9,422 bases of DNA from Holosporaceae bacterium UBA5542 (GCA_002426825.1 DINK01000032.1:18815-28236); one strand, 5' to 3'; positions 1-7,158 are shown, counted from the stretch's first letter. The notes: generated from the letters alone by a model not told the origin. Translations and numbers: made by a program.

Positions 1-826
1 AGTAGTATGGATCAACCCCAATACAGTGCCCTCCAACAAGGCCGGGCATAAATGGTAAAAAATTCCATTTTGTTTTGGCGGCTTCTAGTACGTGGAAGGT
101 ATCAACACCAAGGCGATCAAAAATAAGAGATAACTCATTCATAAAGGCGATGTTGATGTCGCGTTGGGCGTTTTCAATCACTTTTGCAGCTTCTGCCACC
201 ATAATGGTGGGGGCACGGTGAATGCCGGCATCGATAATGAGACTGTAAAGATCCCCGATAACTTCACCGGATTCTTTATCCATTCCCGCTGTCACTTTTG
301 TGATGGTTTCAAGTCGGTGTTGGGTGTCGCCTGGGTTAATACGTTCAGGAGAATAGCCAACCTTAAAGTCTTTTCCCCCTTTTAGATTTGAAGCGCGTTC
401 GAGAAGAGGCATACAAATTTTTTCAGTGACACCGGGGTATACGGTTGATTCAAAAACAACAATAGATCCGGGTGATAAGTGGTGCCCTACAAGGGTAGCC
501 GCTTTTTCAATAAGGCTGAGATCAGGCGTGTTGTCTTTATGAACAGGAGTGGGTACCGTTACAATAAATACTTTGCATTTTTTCAGGGCTGTTGCGTCAT
601 CTGTAAAGGTGATGCTGGTTTGACGCAATCGATCATTCCCAACTTCTTGGGTGACGTCGTTGCCTGCTTTATATTGTTTGATCTTTTCTTTAGAGACATC
701 AAATCCTACGACCGGTAGACCTTTTTCAGAAAAGGCAACAGCAAGGGGTAGGCCAACATAACCAAGGCCCACTACGGCAAGGAATTGATTTTGATTGGTT
801 AATTTTTTAAGAAGATCTTTATACAT
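1..826 (-). CDS. tviB: Nucleotide-sugar 6-dehydrogenase, TviB/WbpA type (partial, C-terminus outside window)
   Basis: This encodes a UDP-sugar dehydrogenase of the UDP-glucose/GDP-mannose dehydrogenase family. The family oxidises C6 of a UDP-sugar to a uronic acid in two NAD-dependent steps, in the cytoplasm, for capsule, O-antigen or other surface glycans. I translated 275 residues; family members are roughly 420-440, so the C-terminal UDP-binding domain lies beyond the edge. Visible are the Rossmann motif GLGYVG (20-25), [16 protein letters not shown] with its conserved Glu, and at the end [20 protein letters not shown], which carries the catalytic Cys (residue 268). The WNFLPF...[11 protein letters not shown] form resembles TviB/WbpA/CapL (UDP-GlcNAc or UDP-GalNAc dehydrogenases) more than WecC or Ugd; the exact substrate is inference. 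ATG at 826 was chosen because the overlapping ATG at 830 meets a stop after three codons. No strong ribosome binding site is visible. It lies 97 nt downstream of the patatin gene on the same strand. Confidence 0.92.
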   Translation of the reverse strand, partial: MYKDLLKKLTNQNQFLAVVGLGYVGLPLAVAFSEKGLPVVGFDVSKEKIKQYKAGNDVTQEVGNDRLRQTSITFTDDATALKKCKVFIVTVPTPVHKDNTPDLSLIEKAATLVGHHLSPGSIVVFESTVYPGVTEKICMPLLERASNLKGGKDFKVGYSPERINPGDTQHRLETITKVTAGMDKESGEVIGDLYSLIIDAGIHRAPTIMVAEAAKVIENAQRDINIAFMNELSLIFDRLGVDTFHVLEAAKTKWNFLPFMPGLVGGHCIGVDPYY

Positions 827-864
827 CCATACACCATGTCCCAGGGGGTAAAATTAAAGATATC

Positions 865-893
865 ACTTTATGATAATTACTCTTGAAAATCAA
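865..893 (-). promoter_or_regulatory. Possible sigma-70-like promoter for the nucleotide-sugar dehydrogenase
   Basis: In the 97-nt gap between the patatin stop and the dehydrogenase start, the minus strand reads TTGATT (888-893), a 17-nt spacer, then TAAAGT (865-870). Each box matches 4 of 6 consensus bases. The gap is AT-rich and long enough for an independent promoter, and no hairpin plus U-run is visible in it. This is a by-eye consensus match only. Confidence 0.25.
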
Positions 894-923
894 TCAGACT
901 GGAATGCGACACTAAGGCTTCTC

Positions 924-2381
924 TTATACGCTAGATTCATGGACGATTTGCTGCTGAGACGCGCCTTCGTCTTGTCTTTGAGAGAGGGGACAATTAATGT
1001 TAGATAGAAGTGCATTTGCTAATTGTCGTTCTTCCTCAACAGGAGGTTTGCTAAAATATGTTCTCATGAAGTCATTATATGGTCCGCTTTTGCCTCTGGT
1101 TATGGTGCTTGCTTTTGCCACTACCCCAGGAATAATATCTGGGTCATCCATTTGAGTTTCTCTATCGGACAAATTCGTTTGTATACGGAAGTATTTTTGT
1201 CTTATAGATTCACCTTGGGCACCATTTCCTTGTGTTCCATATATCTCATCTAAAATCAGTTTTGTCGCTTGTGAGCGACCCGAGATACCAATTTCAACAG
1301 CAGCACCAGCCCAGCCTAACTTGCCGGCATGTTTAAGGTCTTTGTAAAGATCTGTTGGCGTGGGTTCTCCCGTTCCAACGGAACACAGAATAAAATCGTC
1401 AAAATGAGCGGTTGGTTCGTTCGGAAAACGTTTTGAAAAATGAGTTTTTGCAAGGCTAAGGGCTGCAAAGGCTGCACTGTTGTCGATTAGACCACCATCA
1501 ACACATTGAACGAGAGTATCGTCTCCGAGTGGCACTGATACCCCTGGGAAAAAAGTGGGTGCCGCTGATGAGCATAAGGCTGCATCTGCAAGGCGCATAC
1601 GAGGAGTGGTATAGCTTGTGAAATATTGTGGACTCATAAGACGTGTATCGTAGGCAACTGCCTGAACAGGAACAAGGGATTGACCTAGTGTCATATCGCC
1701 AAACATATGATTTAAAAGCTGTCTTAAAGTGTGGTTACTGTATCGAGGCCCACAAAAACCAGCACAATTCTTGCAACAAGCACCACATCCTCCACATGTT
1801 ACGAGGGTGGAAATAGTTTTTACAAGACCCGATAAACATCCTTCTTGGTAGCCGCTAGATAGATTCGTCCAACAATTTTGAGGTGTCCAACATTTGAAAA
1901 CATCGTCTGCCATGCGACTATAGAAAGCTACAATTTCTTTTGGCGAATAAGGCCCTTCTTTCCATTCATCGTTTTTGTCTCGGTGCTGGGGGCAGGTTAA
2001 TGCAAGGGCAATAATTGATCCGGTTGATGTGCCAGTAATGCCTCCTTGAAAAATTTTGTATATGGCAATTTCTGTCTGATCATGCATTCCCCTTAAAACT
2101 TGGGCAGAAAAAGCCCCACGAACACCGCCACCATCGAGCTGAAGAACATTAAAAATACGATCTTTATCAATGTCTGCTGAAGCAAAATTGTGTGTAGCTG
2201 TAGGCTGCTGTGTAATAGAAGACAGCACAACAGATTGTAAGACTTCTGTTTGTGGTGGGGCGATCCAGATTTCATTATCATCTGAATCTGCAGCGAAAGC
2301 AGGGAAGCTTATGCTTGTGATCACTAATAATGAAAACAACAAGAAAATAGTGTTGTTTTTTAAAAAGCCAAAAAAGTTCAT
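924..2381 (-). CDS. Secreted patatin-like phospholipase with cysteine-rich insert
   Basis: This is a patatin-family lipid acyl hydrolase of 485 residues. An N-terminal Sec signal peptide (about 1-30, hydrophobic core IFLLFSLLV, cleavage near AFA|AD) predicts export. Catalytic elements are complete: oxyanion loop DGGGVRG (83-89), nucleophile elbow GTSTG with Ser119, and the dyad Asp in DGG (Asp295). The family cleaves acyl chains from phospholipids; the actual substrate here is unknown. Between the nucleophile and the conserved GPRYSNHTLRQLL segment sits an unusual stretch (164-210) with nine Cys, including CGGCGACCKNCAGFC. Five more Cys lie elsewhere, so disulfides or metal binding are possible. 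The ATG at 2381 is preceded by AGGAAC at good spacing. Exported patatins in host-associated bacteria can act on host membranes (ExoU-like roles), but no secretion partner is visible here. It is divergent from the 94-residue exported protein at 2465. Confidence 0.93.
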   Translation of the reverse strand: MNFFGFLKNNTIFLLFSLLVITSISFPAFAADSDDNEIWIAPPQTEVLQSVVLSSITQQPTATHNFASADIDKDRIFNVLQLDGGGVRGAFSAQVLRGMHDQTEIAIYKIFQGGITGTSTGSIIALALTCPQHRDKNDEWKEGPYSPKEIVAFYSRMADDVFKCWTPQNCWTNLSSGYQEGCLSGLVKTISTLVTCGGCGACCKNCAGFCGPRYSNHTLRQLLNHMFGDMTLGQSLVPVQAVAYDTRLMSPQYFTSYTTPRMRLADAALCSSAAPTFFPGVSVPLGDDTLVQCVDGGLIDNSAAFAALSLAKTHFSKRFPNEPTAHFDDFILCSVGTGEPTPTDLYKDLKHAGKLGWAGAAVEIGISGRSQATKLILDEIYGTQGNGAQGESIRQKYFRIQTNLSDRETQMDDPDIIPGVVAKASTITRGKSGPYNDFMRTYFSKPPVEEERQLANALLSNINCPLSQRQDEGASQQQIVHESSV

Positions 2382-2396
2382 AACGTTTTGTTCCTA

Positions 2397-2448
2397 TTGA
2401 ATTTAGATTCGATACGCCCTATATGGTAAGCAGAGTCAACAAGTTCAA
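2397..2448. promoter_or_regulatory. Candidate divergent promoter with a shared -10 box (patatin / small exported protein)
   Basis: Plus strand: TTGAAT (2397-2402), 17-nt spacer, TATATG (2420-2425). Minus strand: TTGAAC (complement of 2443-2448), 17-nt spacer, CATATA, which is the same six base pairs 2420-2425. Both -35 boxes match the consensus at TTGA, and both spacers are optimal. The arrangement would fire the patatin gene leftwards and the small exported gene rightwards from one melted region. The minus-strand -10 match is weak (3 of 6), so the leftward half is the less certain one. Confidence 0.4.
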
Positions 2449-2464
2449 CAAAACGAGTAAAAAA

Positions 2465-2749
2465 ATGAATTTATTGCAATTAGTAAGTGTCGCTTTTTTG
2501 TTTTTGTCCTTTAATGCCAAGGCGGCATTAACTGAAAGCGATCAATCTGGTCGGTCTTGGGTGGTTGGAAAAACTGTCATTCCACAAGAAGATATTAATG
2601 CTCTTCGAAAACAGCTTGAACAAAAAGGGCTTTGGGATGTTTATGTGGAACACAGAGGCGATGTTGATTCGATTATTAATCATAGGCCATTAATGGGTCA
2701 TCGTATTCGTGAAATGCTTGGTCCTTACACGATGCAAAAAAAAGACTAA
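2465..2749 (+). CDS. Small exported protein of unknown function
   Basis: I do not recognise the family. From ATG 2465 the product has 94 residues. It starts with a good Sec signal peptide (hydrophobic LLQLVSVAFLFLSF, cleavage near AKA|AL at 20/21), leaving a mature protein of about 74 residues that is charged, has no Cys and no further membrane segment. Visible stretches include PQEDINALRKQLEQKGLWDV, probably helical, and a basic C-terminus. An in-frame ATG at 2423 would add 14 residues (VSRVNKFNKTSKK...), but that codon falls inside the predicted -10 box and lacks a ribosome binding site, and the longer N-terminus would bury the signal peptide; I therefore prefer 2465. Its own ribosome binding site is weak. 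It is divergent from the secreted patatin and may share its promoter region, which suggests but does not prove co-expression. It converges on grxC. Confidence 0.6.
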   Translation: MNLLQLVSVAFLFLSFNAKAALTESDQSGRSWVVGKTVIPQEDINALRKQLEQKGLWDVYVEHRGDVDSIINHRPLMGHRIREMLGPYTMQKKD

Positions 2750-2820
2750 CCTCTATATGTCTAAGGGCGTCGAGCTAAGATATTTGTACGGCATTGTCGT
2801 TGGTTGCTGGGAAGTTTAGT

Positions 2821-2881
2821 GCGAATGGCTTTTTCTTACAGAAGGGCCTAACTCTATAACTTTGATGCCGCCACCCTTCGC
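2821..2881. other. Bulged hairpin in the convergent gap between the small exported gene and grxC
   Basis: The non-coding gap 2750-2894 holds an imperfect inverted repeat. GCGAA (2821-2825) pairs with TTCGC (2877-2881), and the adjacent TGGC (2826-2829) pairs with GCCA (2870-2873), leaving a CCC bulge. An alternative stem uses CCCTTC (2874-2879) with GAAGGG (2841-2846). It lies between two convergent stops, so it could slow transcription from either side. The lack of a U-run after the stem argues against a standard intrinsic terminator. I see no ORF or tRNA in the gap. Confidence 0.25.
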
Positions 2882-2894
2882 GATTTATCTATGT

Positions 2895-3149
2895 TTATTT
2901 AAGAATGGAATCAAGGCGTCCTTGTTCGTCAAGGGCGTATAAGTCGTCACACCCACCAATGGGTGCATCGTTAATAAAAATTTGAGGCACCGTACGGCGA
3001 CCTTCTGCTTTTTTTGTCATTTCTTCACGAAGAGAAGCATCATGAGTGACGTCAATTTCTTCGTACTTTGCTCCTTTCATGTCAAGAAGGCGTTTGGCCT
3101 TTGTGCAGAAAGGGCAATAATCAGTAGTATAAATAACAACCTTTTTCAT
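2895..3149 (-). CDS. grxC: Glutaredoxin 3
   Basis: This is a dithiol glutaredoxin of 84 residues, the normal length for GrxC. It reduces protein disulfides and glutathione mixed disulfides in the cytoplasm using glutathione. The active site CPFC is at 12-15, the cis-Pro loop TVPQ at 53-56, and the glutathione-binding GGCDD at 65-69. The third Cys (67) is common in Grx3 proteins. The ATG at 3149 was chosen over an in-frame ATG at 3179, which would add ten residues not seen in the family. ATG 3149 overlaps the comF stop as ATGA and has AGGGT upstream inside comF. It is the last gene of the CNNM-comF-grxC operon, and the ATGA overlap implies translational coupling to comF. Confidence 0.95.
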   Translation of the reverse strand: MKKVVIYTTDYCPFCTKAKRLLDMKGAKYEEIDVTHDASLREEMTKKAEGRRTVPQIFINDAPIGGCDDLYALDEQGRLDSILK

Positions 3150-3889
3150 ATTTTTGACCCTTGTTTTAAACGGGGACAAACCCGCCCCACTGTTAACGTT
3201 CTAACACATTTTGCCCCTGATTGGATTAAAACTTTTGCGCAAGCTTCGAGAGTGGATCCAGTCGTCATGACATCATCAATCAGCAAAAGAGACTTCCCCC
3301 TTATATCTTGAGGGTTTGGTACAATAAAAGCATGGTGCACGTTTTTTTGGCGCGCAGATGCGCTTAGACCATCTTGGGAGGGAGTTCTTTTGACACGTTT
3401 TAGGGTGTTCAATAAATAAGGTGTGTTTGTTTTCTTCCCAATGTGTTGTGTGAGAACGGCAGCCTGATTAAACCCCCGCTTAAGAAGGCGGGTCCAATGA
3501 AGGGGCACGGGGATTAAGATATCGCTTTTTTCGATTAGTTTATGACCAGATCTCACCATCCACTGGGCAAGAAGAGGTGCAATGGAAAGTTTATGTCCAT
3601 GCTTTAAATCTAAAATCATTTTTTTAGATGTTTGGGTATAGAGAATAGCTGACCGATTTTGTGTGAAGGAAAAGTGGTGTTGAAGACATGAAATACATTT
3701 TTCTTTTTCGTGCAGGGATGCTGTTGCAAGGGGTAGGCCGCATTGATCACAGCAAGGATCAGCAATAAATTCAATGTGGGGCCAACATGTAGGGCAAAGG
3801 GTGTTTTCACCGTCGACCACATCTTTGCATAAAGGGCACAAAGGTGGAAAAATGAAATGAAGACAGTTTTGGATCCAAACCTTTTTCAT
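3146..3889 (-). CDS. comF: ComF family phosphoribosyltransferase-like protein
   Basis: A 247-residue ComF/GntX-family protein. The N-terminus carries a zinc-finger-like double Cys cluster: CPLC (18-21), CPTC (32-35), CCDQC (46-50) and CISC (65-68). The C-terminal half is a type I phosphoribosyltransferase fold with the family signature RGFNQA (138-143) and the PRPP-loop motif LLLIDDVMTTGST (201-213). In competent bacteria ComF supports uptake or processing of transforming DNA; in many other bacteria its role is undefined, and no other competence gene is present here. The start at 3889 lies 2 nt after the CNNM gene stop, and the stop overlaps grxC by 4 nt, so it is the middle gene of a tight operon. 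Length and motifs are complete. Confidence 0.93.
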   Translation of the reverse strand: MKKVWIQNCLHFIFPPLCPLCKDVVDGENTLCPTCWPHIEFIADPCCDQCGLPLATASLHEKEKCISCLQHHFSFTQNRSAILYTQTSKKMILDLKHGHKLSIAPLLAQWMVRSGHKLIEKSDILIPVPLHWTRLLKRGFNQAAVLTQHIGKKTNTPYLLNTLKRVKRTPSQDGLSASARQKNVHHAFIVPNPQDIRGKSLLLIDDVMTTGSTLEACAKVLIQSGAKCVRTLTVGRVCPRLKQGSKI

Positions 3890-3891
3890 GC

Positions 3892-5169
3892 TTACGTTTT
3901 TAAAATTTCAAGACGTACCAGATCAATTTGTTGATCTTCTTTGCGTACAATATTGAAGTGCATGCCGTAAAAACGAAAACGCTGTCCAATTATGGGTACG
4001 CTTTGACTTTCATGAATAAGAAGCCCGGCAAGCGTTGAAAAATGCTCATCGGGAATTTCGAGGTTAAAGTGTTTGTTAAGTTCACGAATTGTAACACTAC
4101 CTTCAACTAAATACGCCCCATCTTTTGTGGGGCGGATGTGAGTGTTGTGTTCGTCATGTTCGTCTTCAATTTCACCAACAATAACTTCAAGAATGTCTTC
4201 TAACGACACAATTCCTGAAAAAGATCCGTATTCATCAATCACACAAGCCAAGTGGTGTCGTTGCTTTCGAAAGGCCAACATTTGTTGTAGAAGGGGCGTG
4301 GTTTCTGGAATAAACCAAGGTTTGCTGACCACTTTTTTTATGTCGAGAAGTGTTTCTTCTTTATTATGGTGCTTTGCATATTCATGCATAAATGTTTTTG
4401 TGTTTAGAATACCAATGATATTTTCAGGACTGTTTTTCCAAACAGGTAGGCGAGTGTAGCTGCTTTCAAGAACCAGTTTATGGATGTCGTCTATATTTTG
4501 ATCGACATCAACCATCATAACATCAGAGCGGTGAATTAAAATTTCATCGACGGTGAGACTAGAGAGATCAAGTACGCTGTGTAGCATATGGCTTTCATGA
4601 GTGAGACGTTCTTTGCCGTGTAAATCAATGGCACTTCGCAGTTCTTCTATAGCAGACGACCAGCTTTCAACACGATCCATGCGCATACCCAAAAGAGAAA
4701 GGGTTTTTTCAGACACAATTTGTACTACATACATAAGGGGGCTAAGCAAGCGCACACACCACTGCATTACCCATGAGATGGAAAGAGACATATTTTCAGG
4801 TTGAGAAATAGCATACATTTTTGGCATCACTTCGATAAAAATGATGATAAAAAGCGTCAAAAACATGGTTGCAATGACCACGCCACTTTCACTAAACATT
4901 TGGATAAATACTGTTGTCATCAGTGATGTGCCCAAAATATCCATGGCATTTTTACCAATTAGAATAGACCCAACAGTGTGATTCATTTTAGCAGACAAGG
5001 CTTCAATTCTTTTGGCACGAGCGTTTCCTTTTTTAGCCAAACGGTGAATACGGGGCCGGGAAAAGGCTGTCAGAGCTGTCTCGGCTGCTGCAAAAAATGA
5101 AGACAATAAAAACAGTAAGACGGCGACAGAAAAAGAAGTCCAAAGGAAAACTTGCATCGGTTTAATCAT
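3892..5169 (-). CDS. CNNM-domain membrane protein with CBS pair and CorC/HlyC C-terminal domain
   Basis: A 425-residue member of the CorC/HlyC (CNNM, DUF21) family of inner-membrane proteins linked to Mg2+/Co2+ transport or resistance. The N-terminal CNNM domain has hydrophobic segments near 8-28, 65-90, 95-115 and 130-160 and the family stretch AAAETALTAFSRPRIHRLAK (27-46). A CBS pair follows at about 207-265 and 285-340 (ending SGIVSLEDILEVIVGEIEDE), then the small CorC_HlyC domain (about 347-423). One deviation: the usual GE-x-x-PK motif reads IEVMPK (112-117), so the Gly is replaced. Such proteins are sometimes labelled haemolysin; the domain order gives no support for that. ATG 5169 is the first in-frame start in the divergent gap; ATG 5157 is possible, and neither has a strong ribosome binding site. 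It is the promoter-proximal gene of the CNNM-comF-grxC operon. Confidence 0.93.
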   Translation of the reverse strand: MIKPMQVFLWTSFSVAVLLFLLSSFFAAAETALTAFSRPRIHRLAKKGNARAKRIEALSAKMNHTVGSILIGKNAMDILGTSLMTTVFIQMFSESGVVIATMFLTLFIIIFIEVMPKMYAISQPENMSLSISWVMQWCVRLLSPLMYVVQIVSEKTLSLLGMRMDRVESWSSAIEELRSAIDLHGKERLTHESHMLHSVLDLSSLTVDEILIHRSDVMMVDVDQNIDDIHKLVLESSYTRLPVWKNSPENIIGILNTKTFMHEYAKHHNKEETLLDIKKVVSKPWFIPETTPLLQQMLAFRKQRHHLACVIDEYGSFSGIVSLEDILEVIVGEIEDEHDEHNTHIRPTKDGAYLVEGSVTIRELNKHFNLEIPDEHFSTLAGLLIHESQSVPIIGQRFRFYGMHFNIVRKEDQQIDLVRLEILKT

Positions 5170-5182
5170 TTATGGTTTTCTG

Positions 5183-5232
5183 TTCATAAAATTGAACGGT
5201 TTCAGTATACGCAGCAACAGACAGAAAGAGAA
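5183..5232. promoter_or_regulatory. Candidate divergent promoter region between the CNNM operon and gpsA
   Basis: The 68-nt gap must drive both directions. Leftward, the minus strand has TATACT (complement of 5204-5209, 5 of 6 matches) with TTCTCT (complement of 5227-5232) at 17 nt, a weak -35. Rightward, TTCATA (5183-5188), 17 nt, then TATACG (5206-5211) overlaps the leftward -10. The purine-rich AGAAAGAGAAG just before ATG 5238 is a plausible gpsA ribosome binding site. These are consensus matches by eye. Confidence 0.3.
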
Positions 5233-5237
5233 GACAA

Positions 5238-6206
5238 ATGTTAAAGGTTTCGGTGATTGGGTTAGGTGCTTGGGGATCAGCTTTGGGGTTGACGGCCCAC
5301 CGGGCAGGCGCCCGTGTAACAATGGTGGGTCTTGAACACAATGTGGAGGCTGTTTTAAAAGACCGCTCTGTGCCTCTTTGCCCCAAGGTTGTTTTTCCAA
5401 AAGAAATGGAAATCACCGCAGATCTTGCTGTGCTTGCACAATCTGATCTGATTGTTTTTGTTGTGCCGGCACAGGGGTTACGTGCTTGTGTTGAGGGTGT
5501 GAAGGATGTATTGCCCAAAGGCATTCCCCTTATTATCGCAACGAAGGGGATTGAGCAAAAAACAAATCTTTTTGTGGGAGAGTTGGTCTCGTCTTTGGTT
5601 GATAATCCTTGCTGTATTTTATCGGGCCCTAATTTTGCTAAAGAAATCATTCAAAACTTACCTGCATGTACAGTTGTTGCCGCAAAAGACGAAGCAGTTG
5701 GTGTCCAAGTTAGGGATGCGTTTTGTCATGTTCACTTTCGCCCTTATTTAAGCACTGATGTTATGGGGGTGCAGGTTGTGGGTGCCGTTAAAAACGTACT
5801 CGCAATTGGGTGCGGTATTATTAAAGCTCGGGGCTTGGGTGAGAATGCGCTAGCTGCTTTTGTATCACGCGGATTAGCTGAAATTAAAGATTTAGGCGTG
5901 GCTAAAGGTGGGCAACTTTCTACCTTTTTGGGGCTTGCGGGTGTAGGTGATGTGATGCTGACGTGTATGAGTGCCGAGTCACGCAACTTTCAACTTGGGC
6001 TTTCTTTAGGAAAAGAAAATAAAGTGAACAAAACCTTAGTCGCCAACCAAACTGTTGAAGGGTTTCATACGGTCAAGGCCCTTAAGGCTCTTTCTGAAAA
6101 AATGGGAATGGATATGCCTGTTTGTGAGACAATACACCGCATTTTGTATGAAGGAGAAAGTGTGGATACTGCCATTGAGGTGCTGTTGTCGCGGCCTCTT
6201 AAATAA
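5238..6206 (+). CDS. gpsA: Glycerol-3-phosphate dehydrogenase [NAD(P)+]
   Basis: A cytoplasmic enzyme that reduces dihydroxyacetone phosphate to sn-glycerol-3-phosphate, the backbone precursor for phospholipids. The 322 residues match the usual length. Seen in order: NAD(P)-binding GLGAWGSALG (8-17), ATKGIEQ (101-107), SGPNFAKE (129-136), catalytic Lys185 in GAVKNVLAIGCGI, Asp238 in AGVGDVMLTC, and SRN (248-250) for substrate binding. The start ATG follows the polypurine AGAAAGAGAAG at about 5-nt spacing and places the Rossmann motif at the expected distance from the N-terminus. The gene is divergent from the CNNM operon. Its stop overlaps the 3' end of the GT9 gene by 8 nt on the opposite strand. 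Confidence 0.97.
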   Translation: MLKVSVIGLGAWGSALGLTAHRAGARVTMVGLEHNVEAVLKDRSVPLCPKVVFPKEMEITADLAVLAQSDLIVFVVPAQGLRACVEGVKDVLPKGIPLIIATKGIEQKTNLFVGELVSSLVDNPCCILSGPNFAKEIIQNLPACTVVAAKDEAVGVQVRDAFCHVHFRPYLSTDVMGVQVVGAVKNVLAIGCGIIKARGLGENALAAFVSRGLAEIKDLGVAKGGQLSTFLGLAGVGDVMLTCMSAESRNFQLGLSLGKENKVNKTLVANQTVEGFHTVKALKALSEKMGMDMPVCETIHRILYEGESVDTAIEVLLSRPLK

Positions 6207-6209
6207 GAG
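6196..6209. repeat. Inverted repeat containing both convergent stop codons
   Basis: CTCTTA-AA-TAAGAG is a perfect 6+6 inverted repeat with a 2-nt centre. The plus-strand TAA (gpsA, 6204-6206) and the minus-strand TAA (GT9 gene, complement of 6199-6201) sit in its two arms. The stem is short and AT-rich with no U-run, so it is unlikely to terminate transcription by itself. Confidence 0.5.
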
Positions 6210-7125
6210 CTTTGGCAGCATTGTAGACTTTTTCGACAGAGAGATCTTGCATTACATCTTCGCCTTTTTCGATGCGCTTGAAGGTTCGATCGAGGGGTTC
6301 ATTCAGGGAAACTGTTTGTGTTTTTTGACCCCATGGGCCGTACACTTTAACGGGACTTGGGCCAAAAAGACCAAGGGTTGGTGTGCCACATGCGGCCGCT
6401 AAATGCATAAGCCCTGAATCATTGCCCACAAACAATTGACACTTCTTTAAGCATTCAGCAAGGGTAAGTAGATCGATTTTTCCCATTAGATCCATAGTTT
6501 GTTTTTCGGGAAGCTTTTGGAAAAGGGTGTCTACTTCTTTTTGTTGAGAGGCTGTTCCTAAAATAAGGAATTTTGGCTTTGGAAAGATTTTGGGATTTTT
6601 AAGGATTTTTTGAGCAAGAGATGCAAAATGAGAGAGGGGCCAACACTTTTTATCCCAGTTCGCGGCAGGTGAAAAAGCAATGTAAGTGTGCTTTTGTTGC
6701 AAAAGGTTTTTCGCTTTGTCTACATGCTGCTTGTCTGTCCAAATATGGTTCAGCGGTGTTTTGGATAGCCCAAACCATTTTGCAATTTGATGTACTTTGA
6801 GGCGCTCTGTTTTGGAAGACTGCCATACTTTTCTTTTTTTGGCGGGCAGTAAAAATGCGATACCGGTTCCCCGAACATCAATAACAAAGTCCCAAAAACA
6901 AAAAAATGTTTTTAACCACAGATAAACCCAATGAAGGGAAAACTGTTTCTTTTCAATAATAATCAGTTTTTCTAGGTTAGGTAGGTGCTTGAAAATAGGT
7001 GCTGCGACAGGGCCACACGCAACGGTAATTTTGGCATTTGGATTTTTTTTAAGCACCGTTTGAAGAAGGCCTGTTGAAAGAATCGCATCGCCAAGATAAG
7101 TTGATGTAATAAATAGTATATGCAT
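6199..7125 (-). CDS. Glycosyltransferase family 9 protein (heptosyltransferase-like)
   Basis: A 308-residue GT9 glycosyltransferase. GT9 enzymes such as WaaC, WaaF and WaaQ transfer ADP-heptose to the LPS inner core at the cytoplasmic face of the inner membrane. The N-terminus MHILFITSTYLGDAILSTGL carries the conserved Asp13 (catalytic base position in WaaC) in LGDAIL. The C-terminal donor-binding half has the diagnostic FVGNDSGLMHLAAACGTP (232-249) and GLFGPSP (252-258). The protein is slightly shorter than WaaF (about 340-350), and the acceptor cannot be deduced. I therefore give no symbol. ATG 7125 starts directly at the conserved N-terminal strand. The gene is divergent from ygfZ with a very short gap, and its 3' end overlaps gpsA by 8 nt. 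Confidence 0.9.
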   Translation of the reverse strand: MHILFITSTYLGDAILSTGLLQTVLKKNPNAKITVACGPVAAPIFKHLPNLEKLIIIEKKQFSLHWVYLWLKTFFCFWDFVIDVRGTGIAFLLPAKKRKVWQSSKTERLKVHQIAKWFGLSKTPLNHIWTDKQHVDKAKNLLQQKHTYIAFSPAANWDKKCWPLSHFASLAQKILKNPKIFPKPKFLILGTASQQKEVDTLFQKLPEKQTMDLMGKIDLLTLAECLKKCQLFVGNDSGLMHLAAACGTPTLGLFGPSPVKVYGPWGQKTQTVSLNEPLDRTFKRIEKGEDVMQDLSVEKVYNAAKALI

Positions 7126-7158
7126 ATTTGCATCATAGCGAATGGAGCAATTCAGTCA

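Noticed and set aside
164..718. Plus-strand ORFs of 73 and 79 residues within 164-718
   Set aside because: They are antisense to the nucleotide-sugar dehydrogenase, whose minus-strand frame is intact and full of family motifs.
924..2381. Patatin as a CBASS-type (CapV) anti-phage effector
   Set aside because: It has a Sec signal peptide and no cyclic-nucleotide synthase, ubiquitin-like or HORMA/TRIP13 gene is nearby. CapV-type effectors act in the cytoplasm.
2423..2464. Longer start for the small exported protein at ATG 2423
   Set aside because: The codon overlaps the predicted -10 box, lacks a ribosome binding site, and would place 14 polar residues before the signal peptide.
2750..2894. 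tRNA or SRP RNA in the convergent gap
   Set aside because: I found no cloverleaf, T-loop consensus or SRP-type GGAAG loop on either strand.
2982..3311. 109-residue plus-strand ORF across grxC and comF
   Set aside because: It is antisense to two clearly conserved genes and its composition is that of a shadow frame.
3892..5169. Haemolysin (HlyC) function for the CNNM/CBS protein
   Set aside because: The domain order is that of CorC-type ion-homeostasis proteins; the haemolysin label is historical and has no support here.
5162..5650. 162-residue minus-strand ORF opposite gpsA
   Set aside because: It is antisense to the well-conserved gpsA coding region, runs into the CNNM gene start and has no recognisable domain. 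It is a shadow frame.
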